Part shown: positions 9,121-17,895 of the stretch, one piece after another
Numbering within the stretch: the first letter of the stretch is position 1
Layout: each line of letters opens with the position of its first letter
NCBI RefSeq assembly: GCF_030068605.1
Contig: NZ_JASJOU010000008.1
Location: forward strand, 124,001-188,000
Origin: Xanthocytophaga agilis
GTDB taxonomy: Bacteria; Bacteroidota; Bacteroidia; Cytophagales; 172606-1
Reading direction: 5' to 3'
Length of the DNA: 64,000 nucleotides
Position numbers and translations under genes: made by a program
Notes under the pieces: model-generated
The model's input: the letters and a program-made list of their open reading frames with translations, nothing else
Told to the model about the DNA's origin: nothing
The model's database searches: none

Positions 9121-9750
9121 CTACCAGACAAAGAGCACCACATCCCACTTGTATTCTCTGGCGTACTCAAACCAGCTACGAAACTCCTTATCACCTGCCT
9201 GGTCGGTACAATCACTCAAGTCCAGATTTTTTAGAAACTCATCAAACTCATGGTTATAGATCGTGGAGATATAATAGTCTTCACACAAAGGAATATTTAT
9301 AGGACATTTGTAAGGCAAATGATTCATTACCTTACTGTTGCAGGGTACCCACTCATTGTTGTATAAATTGCGTTTGAAGTCATAGGCCGGTCGGAACGGG
9401 ATTGCTTTTTGAAGATAGGCGATGTCTTCAGGTGCTTTACCTTCTGCCAGCAACTTTTCATACCTAGTGTCGTTACTATGCTCATGATAACCGATACTAG
9501 TTTTAATCATCGCCTCTAATCCCAAACTATAAACGAATGCTGTTTCATAAGCGGCAAAACGAAAATTTTGGGTAATGATGTCTTCATAAATCATCTTTCC
9601 CGTAATTCCACTAACATCATGAAATTTCAATCTTTTATTTACCTCTCTCCATATATGATCATAAAACAAGGTATAATCTTTCTTTTTGTGACCGATCACT
9701 TCGTTTAAATGTGTAGTATCGACAATGTAGGGGGTCAGTGAAATGCTCAT
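9121..9750 (-). CDS. Hypothetical protein of the immunity-type locus
   Basis: 209 residues, no signal peptide, mixed alpha/beta, rich in Tyr and acidic residues. The opening (SLTPYIVDTTHLNEVIG) and close (WFEYAREYKWDVVLFVW) vaguely recall the DUF7691 layout known from actinobacterial hypothetical proteins, but I am not confident of that. The size and neighbourhood, between TlpA and an SMI1/KNR4 protein, would fit another immunity or toxin-associated protein. The start at 9750 is the only good Met near the conserved-looking N-terminus. Confidence 0.5.
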   Translation of the reverse strand: MSISLTPYIVDTTHLNEVIGHKKKDYTLFYDHIWREVNKRLKFHDVSGITGKMIYEDIITQNFRFAAYETAFVYSLGLEAMIKTSIGYHEHSNDTRYEKLLAEGKAPEDIAYLQKAIPFRPAYDFKRNLYNNEWVPCNSKVMNHLPYKCPINIPLCEDYYISTIYNHEFDEFLKNLDLSDCTDQAGDKEFRSWFEYAREYKWDVVLFVW

Positions 9751-9869
9751 TTTGGATGCAATAGTTAATTAATAGTTTCTGGTAAGCAGATTAGTTGAAA
9801 AAAAGCTTTAGGCAAAGAAAAACCATGTATCTGTGTTGGATAGTAGCCAGTTATTCTTGCTTACTTCTC

Positions 9870-10283
9870 CTACCTCTGTCTACTGTAAAAGTATACTAGC
9901 CATTTACTAAATTGCTGTAAATCTTCAAACTCTACTGTAAAGTATTTCTCTATCACTTCCTCCCAACTACTAAAATCATCCCCATCTGTGTCGTAATTTG
10001 CATCATGGTCCATATAGTAGACGAGAGGCTCCAAATCATTGATGTTCATGAAGTAATAGTTTCCCGCCATATCATTTCCAATTACCAGGTAATCGTGTGG
10101 CAATCCGCCTGATCTTAACATTTCATTTATCTCAATCAGGTAATCTGAATTATGAATGAAATATTCCTCATGTAAATTTAACTCAATTAATTCAGCAGGA
10201 TAATTCAGTTGAAATTCTTTGTATGTATTCGTTAATTGTATTGTCAGTCTTTTCTCGACCTGTTCTATTTCTTCAAGAGTCAT
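9870..10283 (-). CDS. SMI1/KNR4 (SUKH-1) family protein
   Basis: 137 residues with the classic SUKH opening: IEQVEKRLTIQLTNTYKEFQLNYP, split here as an I--VE--L-IQL helix and a Y-EF-LNYP helix. Further hallmarks are the YLVIGNDMAGNYYFMNI strand pair and a C-terminal helix near SSWEEVIEKYF. SUKH-1 proteins are common immunity proteins of polymorphic toxin systems. It is leftward and 119 bases upstream of the previous leftward gene, so the two could share a transcript. Confidence 0.8.
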   Translation of the reverse strand: MTLEEIEQVEKRLTIQLTNTYKEFQLNYPAELIELNLHEEYFIHNSDYLIEINEMLRSGGLPHDYLVIGNDMAGNYYFMNINDLEPLVYYMDHDANYDTDGDDFSSWEEVIEKYFTVEFEDLQQFSKWLVYFYSRQR

Positions 10284-10402
10284 TGCCTGTAGTTTATTTC
10301 TACTTTAAGCCATATTTTGGGCAACTAAAATATATAGGAAAAATTGTATGAAAAACCTATCGTTTGCAAAACCCTTCAGGAGGCATATATAAAATCAATG
10401 GA

Positions 10403-11023
10403 ATGGATCAAAAAATAAAGCAACTATACGATTATTGGTCATCAAGAAAAACTCAGTGTTATAAAAAAGATGATCTGATAGCCCTTGGATTATATGGAGA
10501 TGAGGTAGAAATACTTAGTACGATTGGATTACCTTATATGAATAGACGATTCAATTTCTTTCCCATTGAACAACTTCAATTGATTCAAATTCAAGAAGAA
10601 GAATTTATTGTTCTGGGTAATCCATTGAATGAAAGATTTGATGACGAAACCATAATCATGCATATTCAAAAGAAATCTTTGTTCTTTTTAGATAAAAGAT
10701 TTTATAATCTAGGTGTAACTACCAATTTAATTAGCCTTGTTAATCAAAACTTATTTTCATTTTTGTTTTTTCAAATGGAACTTTCAAAAATGGAAGAAGC
10801 AGCATTTTTCATGAAGGAACCATTACCTTATCAAATACTGGAAAACCAAATTGTAAACTCAGTATATTTGATGCATCAAACCGATCCAGACGGCCTTGGT
10901 TGGGATAGTAAGGGTTCGCCGGATCATTCTTACTGGAAAAGACAATTAGCAGTTTTAGAAGGGGAGATATATCATCAATATGAAGAATTTATATCCATTG
11001 CAATTGATGAAAAGATAAGCTAA
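10403..11023 (+). CDS. SUKH-4-like protein, second copy
   Basis: 206 residues from the ATG at 10403; a purine-rich AGGAGG stretch lies at 10378-10383, about 20 bases upstream. A TTG 39 bases earlier is less likely. The motif LSTIGLPYMNRRFNFFP matches the GLP region of the other SUKH-4-like proteins of the locus, followed by EEEFIVLGNP and a short strand-rich core. The C-terminal part with SYWKRQLAVLEGEIYHQYEE is helical. It diverges strongly from the copies at 6401 and 11226, so it probably recognises a different toxin. Confidence 0.6.
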   Translation: MDQKIKQLYDYWSSRKTQCYKKDDLIALGLYGDEVEILSTIGLPYMNRRFNFFPIEQLQLIQIQEEEFIVLGNPLNERFDDETIIMHIQKKSLFFLDKRFYNLGVTTNLISLVNQNLFSFLFFQMELSKMEEAAFFMKEPLPYQILENQIVNSVYLMHQTDPDGLGWDSKGSPDHSYWKRQLAVLEGEIYHQYEEFISIAIDEKIS

Positions 11024-11061
11024 GTACTTTTGTTAACTTTTTCTATCAGTATAATAAATCG

Positions 11062-11226
11062 TTGGCAGACAGGAACTTTGTATTAAAATTTATTTTTCTA
11101 CTTCTCTTCAGTCCATTTTTATGGGAGGATATCGCTTCTGAAAAGGAAGAAAGTAACGATAAAGATCACCACGGAGAAGATTCTAAAAATAAGTATTTGA
11201 ATGACCTGGATAATCTGCCTTTTTAA
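11062..11226 (+). pseudogene. Short frame coupled to the next gene, possible gene remnant
   Basis: From a TTG at 11062 an open frame of 54 codons runs to a TAA whose last base is the A of the next gene's ATG (TAATG overlap). It encodes a hydrophobic stretch (FVLKFIFLLLFSPFLW), then an acidic tail ending YLNDLDNLPF. No ATG is present. It may be the C-terminal remnant of a lost gene, or a small leader peptide coupled to the SUKH-4-like gene. Evidence is weak. Confidence 0.25.
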
Positions 11227-11837
11227 TGAAAGCAATGAAAGAAAAACTACCCGACTTATTTGAAGGAAGAAGAGTACAATATGTCCCACATATTGGGTTG
11301 AATAGTAATATTTCGAAAAAGACCAAAGAATTTTTATGCACTGTTGGTCTTCCAATGCTAGGATTTGATTATCCGTTGCAATTTCTACCCCAAACCTTTA
11401 TTCAATCTGTAAATGTCCAAGGAGATATACATTATATCCTGGGTGATATATCACTTTCTGTTCCAGGCTCTCAATTTATATCCGTGAAAGAAAATGAGGA
11501 TACTATTTATTATTTGCACAGATCACATCGGGATAATAAGGTAGTTTTTGAAACACCCCAATATTTTAGTTCAGATCTATATTTGCATGATTTCTTTCTG
11601 ATTCATTTCTGCTCCTTTGTAAAAAAGTTTGGTAATAAATGGAAGCAAGGAATAAGGATTGATAAAGACGAAATACGTAATGATTATGAGAACCTAAAGC
11701 AAATTCTCACTCAGAAAGATGAAAAAGCTATGTCACCAAAATTTACGTGGGGTGATCAGGTAGCGTATCTCCAGGTTTCCTTTGCAGAGCATTTATTTGA
11801 TGATGAGTTAGATAATCTGACAGATGAAAGGGAGTAA
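11226..11837 (+). CDS. SUKH-4-like immunity protein, third copy
   Basis: 203 residues. It aligns by eye with the protein at 6401-6961: FLCTVGLPMLGFDYPLQFLP, YILGDISLSVPGSQFISV and a helix with LHDFFLIHFCSF near the C-terminus. These are the usual SUKH-4 positions (GLP, the YILGD turn, the late Phe-rich helix). The C-terminus is acidic (DDELDNLTDERE). It closes the immunity-type cluster, and the next 735 bases have no gene. Confidence 0.7.
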   Translation: MKAMKEKLPDLFEGRRVQYVPHIGLNSNISKKTKEFLCTVGLPMLGFDYPLQFLPQTFIQSVNVQGDIHYILGDISLSVPGSQFISVKENEDTIYYLHRSHRDNKVVFETPQYFSSDLYLHDFFLIHFCSFVKKFGNKWKQGIRIDKDEIRNDYENLKQILTQKDEKAMSPKFTWGDQVAYLQVSFAEHLFDDELDNLTDERE

Positions 11838-12070
11838 GTATGTTACCTGTTCTCCCTCTTTTACAGCCTCTTTTTTTACGCAATGTACCCTCCTATTATA
11901 CCACTATAACCTTTCCTTATATAGCCTTATATCAATTATTTTCTTTATTACTTTCCTGGATAATAATATTTAACATAGAAATATAATCCAGTCAAAAAAA
12001 TATAAAAAGCAAGCTTTCCAAAAAATATAATTACAATAAAAAAATATGCGAAAAAGACATAAAATATAAG

Positions 12071-12250
12071 ACAGCCTCTTGGGTATAAAGGTGGGATTTA
12101 CTAAATTTACAGCCTTACTTTATAGAAATAAAAATAGGAACTCCCAGAGGAATCCCTACCCACGCCAGTGTAGCGAAGTTTGGTCGCCGAACTACAGCTG
12201 GACTTAGTGAACAACTATTCTGCGATGCAGAAAGGCTGTTTTTTATTTTT
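12071..12250 (+). ncRNA. Candidate structured RNA with terminator-like 3' end
   Basis: Four helices can be drawn. P1 pairs 12071-12077 with 12233-12239. P2 pairs 12075-12083 with 12142-12150 (one mismatch) and shares three bases with P1. P3 pairs 12165-12173 with 12192-12201 (one bulge) and carries an inner 5-bp hairpin with loop TCG. P4 is a perfect 6-bp hairpin at 12218-12232 that abuts the 3' strand of P1. A T-rich run follows at 12239-12250, pointing to plus-strand transcription. No known RNA family was recognised and no consensus promoter was found. It lies in the 735-base gene-free stretch 11838-12573; the rest of that stretch shows only AT-rich sequence. Confidence 0.4.
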
Positions 12251-12573
12251 AAAAGAAACAATGCAAAAAGTAAACTGCTTTGTTTGATTCTGTAGAGGTA
12301 TAAACTGAATCTGTTAACTACTGTGTGACAGTGGAGGCTTTGCTCTTGCTACAGAAGGCAACAAATCATAAACAAAGGTAATAAAAAGTAAATAAAAGTA
12401 AATATCCATAACTACTTTTTTACGGCTATTTGTCGAAAAAATCATGGGATAGTTTATTTCCCTATTGTACTGACCTTTTTTATAGTAGCAGTGTCTTTTG
12501 TCCGTTGTTTCCGGGTATTCTTCCTCATGGGGTTCTGGTGTAATCAGTTTTTACCCAAACCTTTATTCCCTAC

Positions 12574-12930
12574 ATGTTTAATCCTTTTGAAGACATCCTG
12601 ACACGGCTAGTCCGGGTGGAGGCTCTTTTACTTGAATTACAATCGATTACCATTCTTCCTGCCCCAGCAGACAAGCAGCTCGGTGGCATCGAACTAGCCA
12701 TGCAGATTACAGGACTGGCTCAATCCACTATTTACAATCTGGTATGTGCCGGCAGCATTCCGCATATGAAGCGGGGACGCAAGCTGTATTTCAGCCGGGC
12801 CGAACTGGAAGCCTGGATTATGGATGGCAAACATCAGACACTTCAGGAACTGGAAACGGAGGTAGCACGCCATCTGTCTGACAAGCCAGATCAGAAAGAA
12901 GAATCTCAGTCAGCCACCTCAACCCGCTAA
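12574..12930 (+). CDS. Excisionase-type helix-turn-helix protein
   Basis: 118 residues. A short coiled-coil start (LTRLVRVEALLLELQ) leads to an HTH_17/excisionase-type DNA-binding fold with GIELAMQITGLAQSTIYNLV as the two helices and IPHMKRGRKLYFSRAELEAWI as the wing and exit helix. The tail is polar. Such proteins direct excision, replication control or transcription in mobile elements of Bacteroidota. It is the first gene of the replication module, ending 3 bases before the helicase gene, so translation is probably coupled. Codon use and GC are higher than in the AT-rich genes to its left. Confidence 0.85.
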   Translation: MFNPFEDILTRLVRVEALLLELQSITILPAPADKQLGGIELAMQITGLAQSTIYNLVCAGSIPHMKRGRKLYFSRAELEAWIMDGKHQTLQELETEVARHLSDKPDQKEESQSATSTR

Positions 12931-12933
12931 TCC

Positions 12934-14553
12934 ATGCCACAGGATATGTTTTTAGATCACGCCAATGGTGTGAATGGCGAAGCTTTGCCCTTACCAAATG
13001 TACATGCAGTGTCTGTAACGCCTGCATTGGCCCTGAGAGACTATCAGCAGAAGAGTATTGTGAAACTGGCAGAAAAACATCTGTCAGGCAAGAAACGGGT
13101 AATTCTGTGCCTGCCTACTGGCGCGGGCAAGACAGTCACCTTTGCCGAGATTACCAGACGCACACTGGAAGGCATTAGCCGAGGGCGTGTACTGATTCTG
13201 ACGGATCGCATTGAACTCTTGCATCAGGCGGCTGTAACGCTTCAGAAAGCGGGATTACAGGCAGGTGTATTGAGTGCAGAAACCAAGCACATGCCCCACA
13301 ATAAAGTGGTGGTGGCCATGGTAGAGACCTATTACCGCCGAATCAAGAAAGGCTGGTCTTTGCCGGATCTGAAGCTGATCATTATAGACGAAGCGCATAA
13401 AGGCAATTTCCGCAAAGTGATAGACCAGCATCCGGATCTGCCTATGATTGGGGCTACGGCTACACCTATTGCTGCCAGTAAGTTTGAACCGCTCAACCAT
13501 TACTTTGAGGACATTGTAGTAGGTACAGAAATACACCTGTTGATTGAGGCAGGCTACCTATCTAAGCCCAGGTATTTTGCGGTACCTATAGAAATCACGG
13601 CCTCTACTGGCTCTGATGGCGAGTATAAGAACAATGAGCTATATCAGGACTTCCATACACCCAAACTCTATCATGGCTGTGTGACCAACTGGCAAAACCA
13701 CGCCTTAGGTAAAAAGACGTTGATCTTCTGTGTCAATATCCCGCATACGGTCTTTACCGCTAAGGCTTTTAGTCAGGTACATGCACAGGTACGGTATGTT
13801 ACCTCCGAAACTCCCGATGCCGAGCGTCAGGCGATTCTACGATGGTTCTCTGGCACAGAGGGAGCGATTCTGGTCAACTGTGGCATTCTCACTACCGGAT
13901 TTGACGAACCCAGTGTGGAGTGTATTATCCTCAACAGAGCTACCCAGTCTCTGCCCCTATTCCTGCAAATGTGTGGGCGTGGGGCACGGGTTACGGCCAG
14001 TAAGCGAGAGTTTATCATCATTGATATGGGCAATAATCTGGATGAGCATGGTCTGTGGCATGAGCCGCGTGACTGGAGTTATCTGTTCTGGACGGGCAAG
14101 GCTCAGAAAACCCTTGAGATTGCTCCTACTAAAAAGTGTCCGGAGTGTGAGTCGATCATTGCCTTGAGCTGTGTTACCTGTCCACATTGTGGGTATGAGT
14201 TTGAACGCCTCTCTCAGGAGCAGCGCGAATCGGAACATGTTCATACAGAAGAAGTCTCCATCGACTGGAGCTATCTCAAGCAAAAAAGCTGGTCAGAGAT
14301 GAGTGTCGCCGAGCTGATCCAGCGGGCTCAGATAGGCAATAGCTACACAGGAACGCCTTACAAGGCAAACTGGATTATACACCGTATCATGGAACGCGAT
14401 AACCCACGCCCTCTCCTGGAAGAGTTGGCTCAGCTCAAAGGCTATCGGCCTGGCTGGGTAGACAAACGCCTGCAAGAATATACCCAAACGGAAGACAAAC
14501 GCATTATACGCGATTTTAACACGCCAAGGCTGAAATCGACCTTATATGGATAA
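12934..14553 (+). CDS. SF2 DEAD/DEAH-box helicase with zinc ribbon
   Basis: 539 residues. Walker A is PTGAGKT at 61-67, the Walker B/DEAH box is DEAH at 152-155, motif III is GATATP, and the second RecA domain carries the arginine-finger region QMCGRGAR. A Cys cluster (CPEC and CPHC, about residues 405-430) makes a zinc ribbon. The layout is that of phage- and plasmid-borne RAD25/SSL2-type helicases that help open replication origins. It sits between the HTH protein and the BT4734/VapE primase genes, so a job in element replication is likely. Confidence 0.88.
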   Translation: MPQDMFLDHANGVNGEALPLPNVHAVSVTPALALRDYQQKSIVKLAEKHLSGKKRVILCLPTGAGKTVTFAEITRRTLEGISRGRVLILTDRIELLHQAAVTLQKAGLQAGVLSAETKHMPHNKVVVAMVETYYRRIKKGWSLPDLKLIIIDEAHKGNFRKVIDQHPDLPMIGATATPIAASKFEPLNHYFEDIVVGTEIHLLIEAGYLSKPRYFAVPIEITASTGSDGEYKNNELYQDFHTPKLYHGCVTNWQNHALGKKTLIFCVNIPHTVFTAKAFSQVHAQVRYVTSETPDAERQAILRWFSGTEGAILVNCGILTTGFDEPSVECIILNRATQSLPLFLQMCGRGARVTASKREFIIIDMGNNLDEHGLWHEPRDWSYLFWTGKAQKTLEIAPTKKCPECESIIALSCVTCPHCGYEFERLSQEQRESEHVHTEEVSIDWSYLKQKSWSEMSVAELIQRAQIGNSYTGTPYKANWIIHRIMERDNPRPLLEELAQLKGYRPGWVDKRLQEYTQTEDKRIIRDFNTPRLKSTLYG

Positions 14554-14609
14554 TCATGCACACACAGTGCAAAAACTATTCTCTACCCCTTATATCTCTT
14601 ACTACCTAT

Positions 14610-15128
14610 ATGTCAACCATTAGTTTCTTTTCGTCTATCGATGCGTTAACCACACAACCCTACTCAGTAGATCTTTACCTGTCCCATATCCAGGATGGAT
14701 TATGGCGCGAAATGCTAGAACCGATCCGTCAGGGAGTGTCAGAGGCCGATTCGTGCAATTCTCTTCCCATAGTCGCTATCTCTGGTTTGTTCTCTATACA
14801 TACAAACGGATTATCACTTATCCAACATTCGGGCTTTATCGCAATGGACGTAGAGGGCTTTCGGGATCTACAGCGAGGCAAACAGATTTTGGCTCTGGAC
14901 AAATATACCTATGCGGTATTTGAGAACTATTCCGGCAAGGCACTGACAGTGGTAGTCCGCATTCCAGCTAGTGACCATATGAAGGTGTATCAGGCGCTGA
15001 GCGAGTATTACGAGGGTGTCTATGGCATTATCACCGACCCATCGGATCAGTTTGTCACACGATTCCGGTATGTGACGTATGACCCGGATCTGAGAAGCAA
15101 TCCGAAGGCAGAGGTGTTTACTCCTTAA
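14610..15128 (+). CDS. Stand-alone BT4734-like domain protein
   Basis: 172 residues from the ATG at 14610; an in-frame ATG at 14556 would add 18 residues without counterpart in the relative. It aligns with the first ~180 residues of the VapE protein downstream: HIQDGLW to NIQNGTW, LPIVAISGLFS to LPAVTISGVFT, HSGFIAMDVEG to HSNFIAIDLDD, and FRYVTYDPDLR to LRFVSYDPDLR. This is the BT4734/VirE N-terminal domain. It lacks any primase or ATPase part. The family's function is not established; here it may regulate or assist the full-length paralogue. Confidence 0.75.
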   Translation: MSTISFFSSIDALTTQPYSVDLYLSHIQDGLWREMLEPIRQGVSEADSCNSLPIVAISGLFSIHTNGLSLIQHSGFIAMDVEGFRDLQRGKQILALDKYTYAVFENYSGKALTVVVRIPASDHMKVYQALSEYYEGVYGIITDPSDQFVTRFRYVTYDPDLRSNPKAEVFTP

Positions 15129-15168
15129 GATACATGCTTTTCCTATCACTTATCTCTTTTGATTCTTC

Positions 15169-15618
15169 TTCCTATGTTGGTTTATAATCACTTTCATCCT
15201 TCTTCCTACCATGTTACTTTTTTGCTTGTCCAAAAAAGTAACCCAAAAAGGACACCTTTTCCCGATCCTCCAACCCGCATGGCCAAGGGCCAACCTCGCG
15301 GGAAAAGGAAGCCCAACGCACCTACCTAACCGCACACGATTGAAGTGATCACAATTCTCTTTGTAACATGTGCTGGTTGATCTTTTGTAAAACAGCATAG
15401 CATCTTTTGGATGCTACAAAGAGAGTAAAGATTCCTTTCAACGCGAATCGTTGTAACTGTGCGCTGGCCTTCTTTCTGCCGCGAGGAAAGCCCCTGGCTT
15501 TGCGCGGGGGAGGTTCGGCAGAAAGTGTCCTTTTTGGGTTACTTTTTTGGACAAGCAAAAAAGTAACATGGTAGGAAGAAGGATGATAGAGACTATAAAT
15601 CAATATAGGAAGAGACAA
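15169..15618. repeat. ~450-bp palindromic repeat element, copy A
   Basis: The outer ~90 bases are inverted copies of each other: the left arm reads through TTACTTTTTTGCTTGTCC and the right arm through GGACAAGCAAAAAAGTAA. The right part, 15367-15618, is identical over 252 bases to 18848-19099. The left part matches an inverted relative at 40355-40505. Open frames in it are spurious. Confidence 0.85.
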
Positions 15619-15666
15619 TAAAACAACATAGGAACACGCAACAAATCAACCAACTTACGAAAACAC

Positions 15667-17862
15667 ATGAAAGACCATACCATAACCTTATTCCCTCACG
15701 CATACGCGAAAACCGGGCAAGCCTACCCACTTCGAACCTTCCTGGAAAACATACAAAACGGCACCTGGAAAGATGCGGTGCAGAAAGTACGAACCTGCAA
15801 TAATGAAGACAACCAGAAAAAGCTCAAAGAGAAATTGCCTGCCGTAACCATTTCCGGAGTGTTTACAGACGGCAAGTCAGACACTCACCTGCAGCAGCAT
15901 TCGAACTTTATAGCCATTGACCTGGACGATGTAACCGATCTGGACAAAGTCAAAGCCTTGCTTGAGCAAGATCCATATACCTATGCCCAGTTTGTCAGTT
16001 GTCGGGGCAAAGGCTTGTGTGTGGTAGTACGCATCGATGGCAAAAAACACAAGCTGGCCTTTGATGGCTTGTCGCAGTATTATTTCCAGACCTATGGACT
16101 GATCGTAGACCCCAGCGGTTGCAATGTGTCTCGTCTGCGATTTGTCAGCTATGATCCGGACCTACGGGTGATGGAAGATTCGAAGGTGTTTAAACTCTAT
16201 CCTGAAAAGGAAAAGAAAAAGCCCGATACGCGCAATATCTTCTTTGGCAGTCATGACATAGACCATGTATTTGATCAGATACAAAGCCGACAAATCGACA
16301 TTACAGGCAACTACCACCAGTGGTGCTCTATTGGCTTTGCTCTGGCTGATTACTTTGGCGAAATAGGCCGTGACCGCTTTCTGGCAGTGAGTCAATTTTC
16401 GTCACTGTATGATGCAAAAAAGGCTGATCAGCAGTACTCTGCCTGCCTCAGACACAATGCTACCAGCGTGAAGAAGGTCACCATTGCCACCTTTCTGTGG
16501 TATTGCAAGCAGCATGGTATCAGCATTATTTCCGAACAAACCAAAGCCATTGTACAGTCGGCCAAACTGGGAAAGAATGGAAGCAATACCGTGGAGGGAA
16601 CTGTCAATGTATTGCAACAGGTCCATGGCATTGATCCGGAGATGGCGCGGCCTATAGTAGAGCAGGTATATGCTACCCCTCAGGATATAGACGAAGACCG
16701 GATTCCGCTTTGGGTACGACTCGAAAAGTATTTCAAAGAATATCAGCCTGATCTCAAACGCAATGTACTCAATCAGGAAGTGTACCGCAACTATATACGC
16801 CAGACCGAAAGAGATCTGATTGATATTACCATTGATGCCTCCCGCAAGATTTTGCAGCCGATTGGCAAAGACATGGTCTTTGATTATATGAAGTCGTCAG
16901 GTATTGTAGAGTTTAATCCGTTGAGAGACTTTTTCGAAGGCATGGGTAGTGCTACTACAGGCCATATCCGGCGTCTGGCCGAATCGTTGCGCTGCAAGCA
17001 TGGTCATGACTTTGCCACTACAGTGCTGCGCAAGTGGCTGGTAGGTTGTGTAGGATCGGCATTTGATGTGCATAGCTGTGTGATGCTGGTACTGGCAGGC
17101 AAGCAGAAAGCTGGAAAAAGTGCATGGATCAAACAGCTGCTGCCCGATAATCTGTATTGCCGCACCGAACTAATCACACCACATGTATTTGGAGAACGTG
17201 CTTACCAGGATGACCTGGTGATGAGCTCGTCCTGGATAGCGATTGACGAGGAGTTTAACAGCATTGTGAAGATGGGCTACAAACGCATGAAATCCATGAT
17301 TACCCAACCTACGGTGTTTATGCGCTACAACTACGACAGACGGGGTCAGAACAAGCCACGCCTGGTCAACTTTGCGGGCTGTGCCAATGAGGTAGACTTT
17401 CTGGAAGATACAACCGGAAATCGCCGCTTTGGGGTGATTGAGGTGACAGAAGGCATCAATTGGGACATATACAATGCGGTAGACAAATATGAACTCTGGA
17501 AAGAAGCCTATCACCTGTACATCCAGGGCGTTGACACCGATATGACTGACGAAGAGATGCAACGCATCAATGAGGTAGCCGAAGAATACCGCCTGCGGTC
17601 AAAGGAGGAAGAGCTAATTATCAAGTTCTTTACTCCTTGTACTCCACAGGCTTCCGGATCGGCTTTTGTCTCATCGACCACCATTGGTCATTTTCTTCAA
17701 ATCTACAGTACCTATAAAAACCTGAGTCCGGATAAGATTGGCAGGGCTATGAAATCACTGGGTTTTGACAACAACAAGGGCAAGCCGATCAAGCTTTCCG
17801 GCAAATCCATTCGGGGATTCTGGGTGTTGTGTGACGAAGACAAACGTCATAGTCTTAAATAA
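15667..17862 (+). CDS. BT4734-PriCT-VapE replication protein (primase/helicase type)
   Basis: 731 residues with three parts: a BT4734/VirE N-terminal domain (~40-180), a PriCT-2-like primase C-terminal domain (~195-290, HQWCSIGFALADYF), and a virulence-associated-E ATPase domain (~430-660) with P-loop GKQKAGKS at 478-485 and WIAIDEE as Walker B. The segment NFAGCANEVDFLEDTTGNRRF is the VapE signature. Such proteins replicate phages, satellites and integrative elements. It ends just before a symmetrical iteron array, which is the expected place for its origin. It is bracketed by copies A and B of the 450-bp repeat. Confidence 0.88.
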   Translation: MKDHTITLFPHAYAKTGQAYPLRTFLENIQNGTWKDAVQKVRTCNNEDNQKKLKEKLPAVTISGVFTDGKSDTHLQQHSNFIAIDLDDVTDLDKVKALLEQDPYTYAQFVSCRGKGLCVVVRIDGKKHKLAFDGLSQYYFQTYGLIVDPSGCNVSRLRFVSYDPDLRVMEDSKVFKLYPEKEKKKPDTRNIFFGSHDIDHVFDQIQSRQIDITGNYHQWCSIGFALADYFGEIGRDRFLAVSQFSSLYDAKKADQQYSACLRHNATSVKKVTIATFLWYCKQHGISIISEQTKAIVQSAKLGKNGSNTVEGTVNVLQQVHGIDPEMARPIVEQVYATPQDIDEDRIPLWVRLEKYFKEYQPDLKRNVLNQEVYRNYIRQTERDLIDITIDASRKILQPIGKDMVFDYMKSSGIVEFNPLRDFFEGMGSATTGHIRRLAESLRCKHGHDFATTVLRKWLVGCVGSAFDVHSCVMLVLAGKQKAGKSAWIKQLLPDNLYCRTELITPHVFGERAYQDDLVMSSSWIAIDEEFNSIVKMGYKRMKSMITQPTVFMRYNYDRRGQNKPRLVNFAGCANEVDFLEDTTGNRRFGVIEVTEGINWDIYNAVDKYELWKEAYHLYIQGVDTDMTDEEMQRINEVAEEYRLRSKEEELIIKFFTPCTPQASGSAFVSSTTIGHFLQIYSTYKNLSPDKIGRAMKSLGFDNNKGKPIKLSGKSIRGFWVLCDEDKRHSLK

Positions 17863-17895
17863 GCACCCTTTCTAACCAGCCAAAATCCGGGTTCG

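Noticed and set aside
12150-12240. tRNA, tmRNA or a known riboswitch in the structured region
   Set aside because: No T-loop, CCA end, acceptor stem or known riboswitch core could be found.
15349-15618. Open frames on the minus strand in the palindromic repeats, also at 18833-19120, 15150-15398 and 40257-40496, with similar LVQKSNPKRTL-like translations
   Set aside because: They follow the repeat arms and not a gene; the similarity comes from the repeat DNA itself, and they have no domain or start signal.
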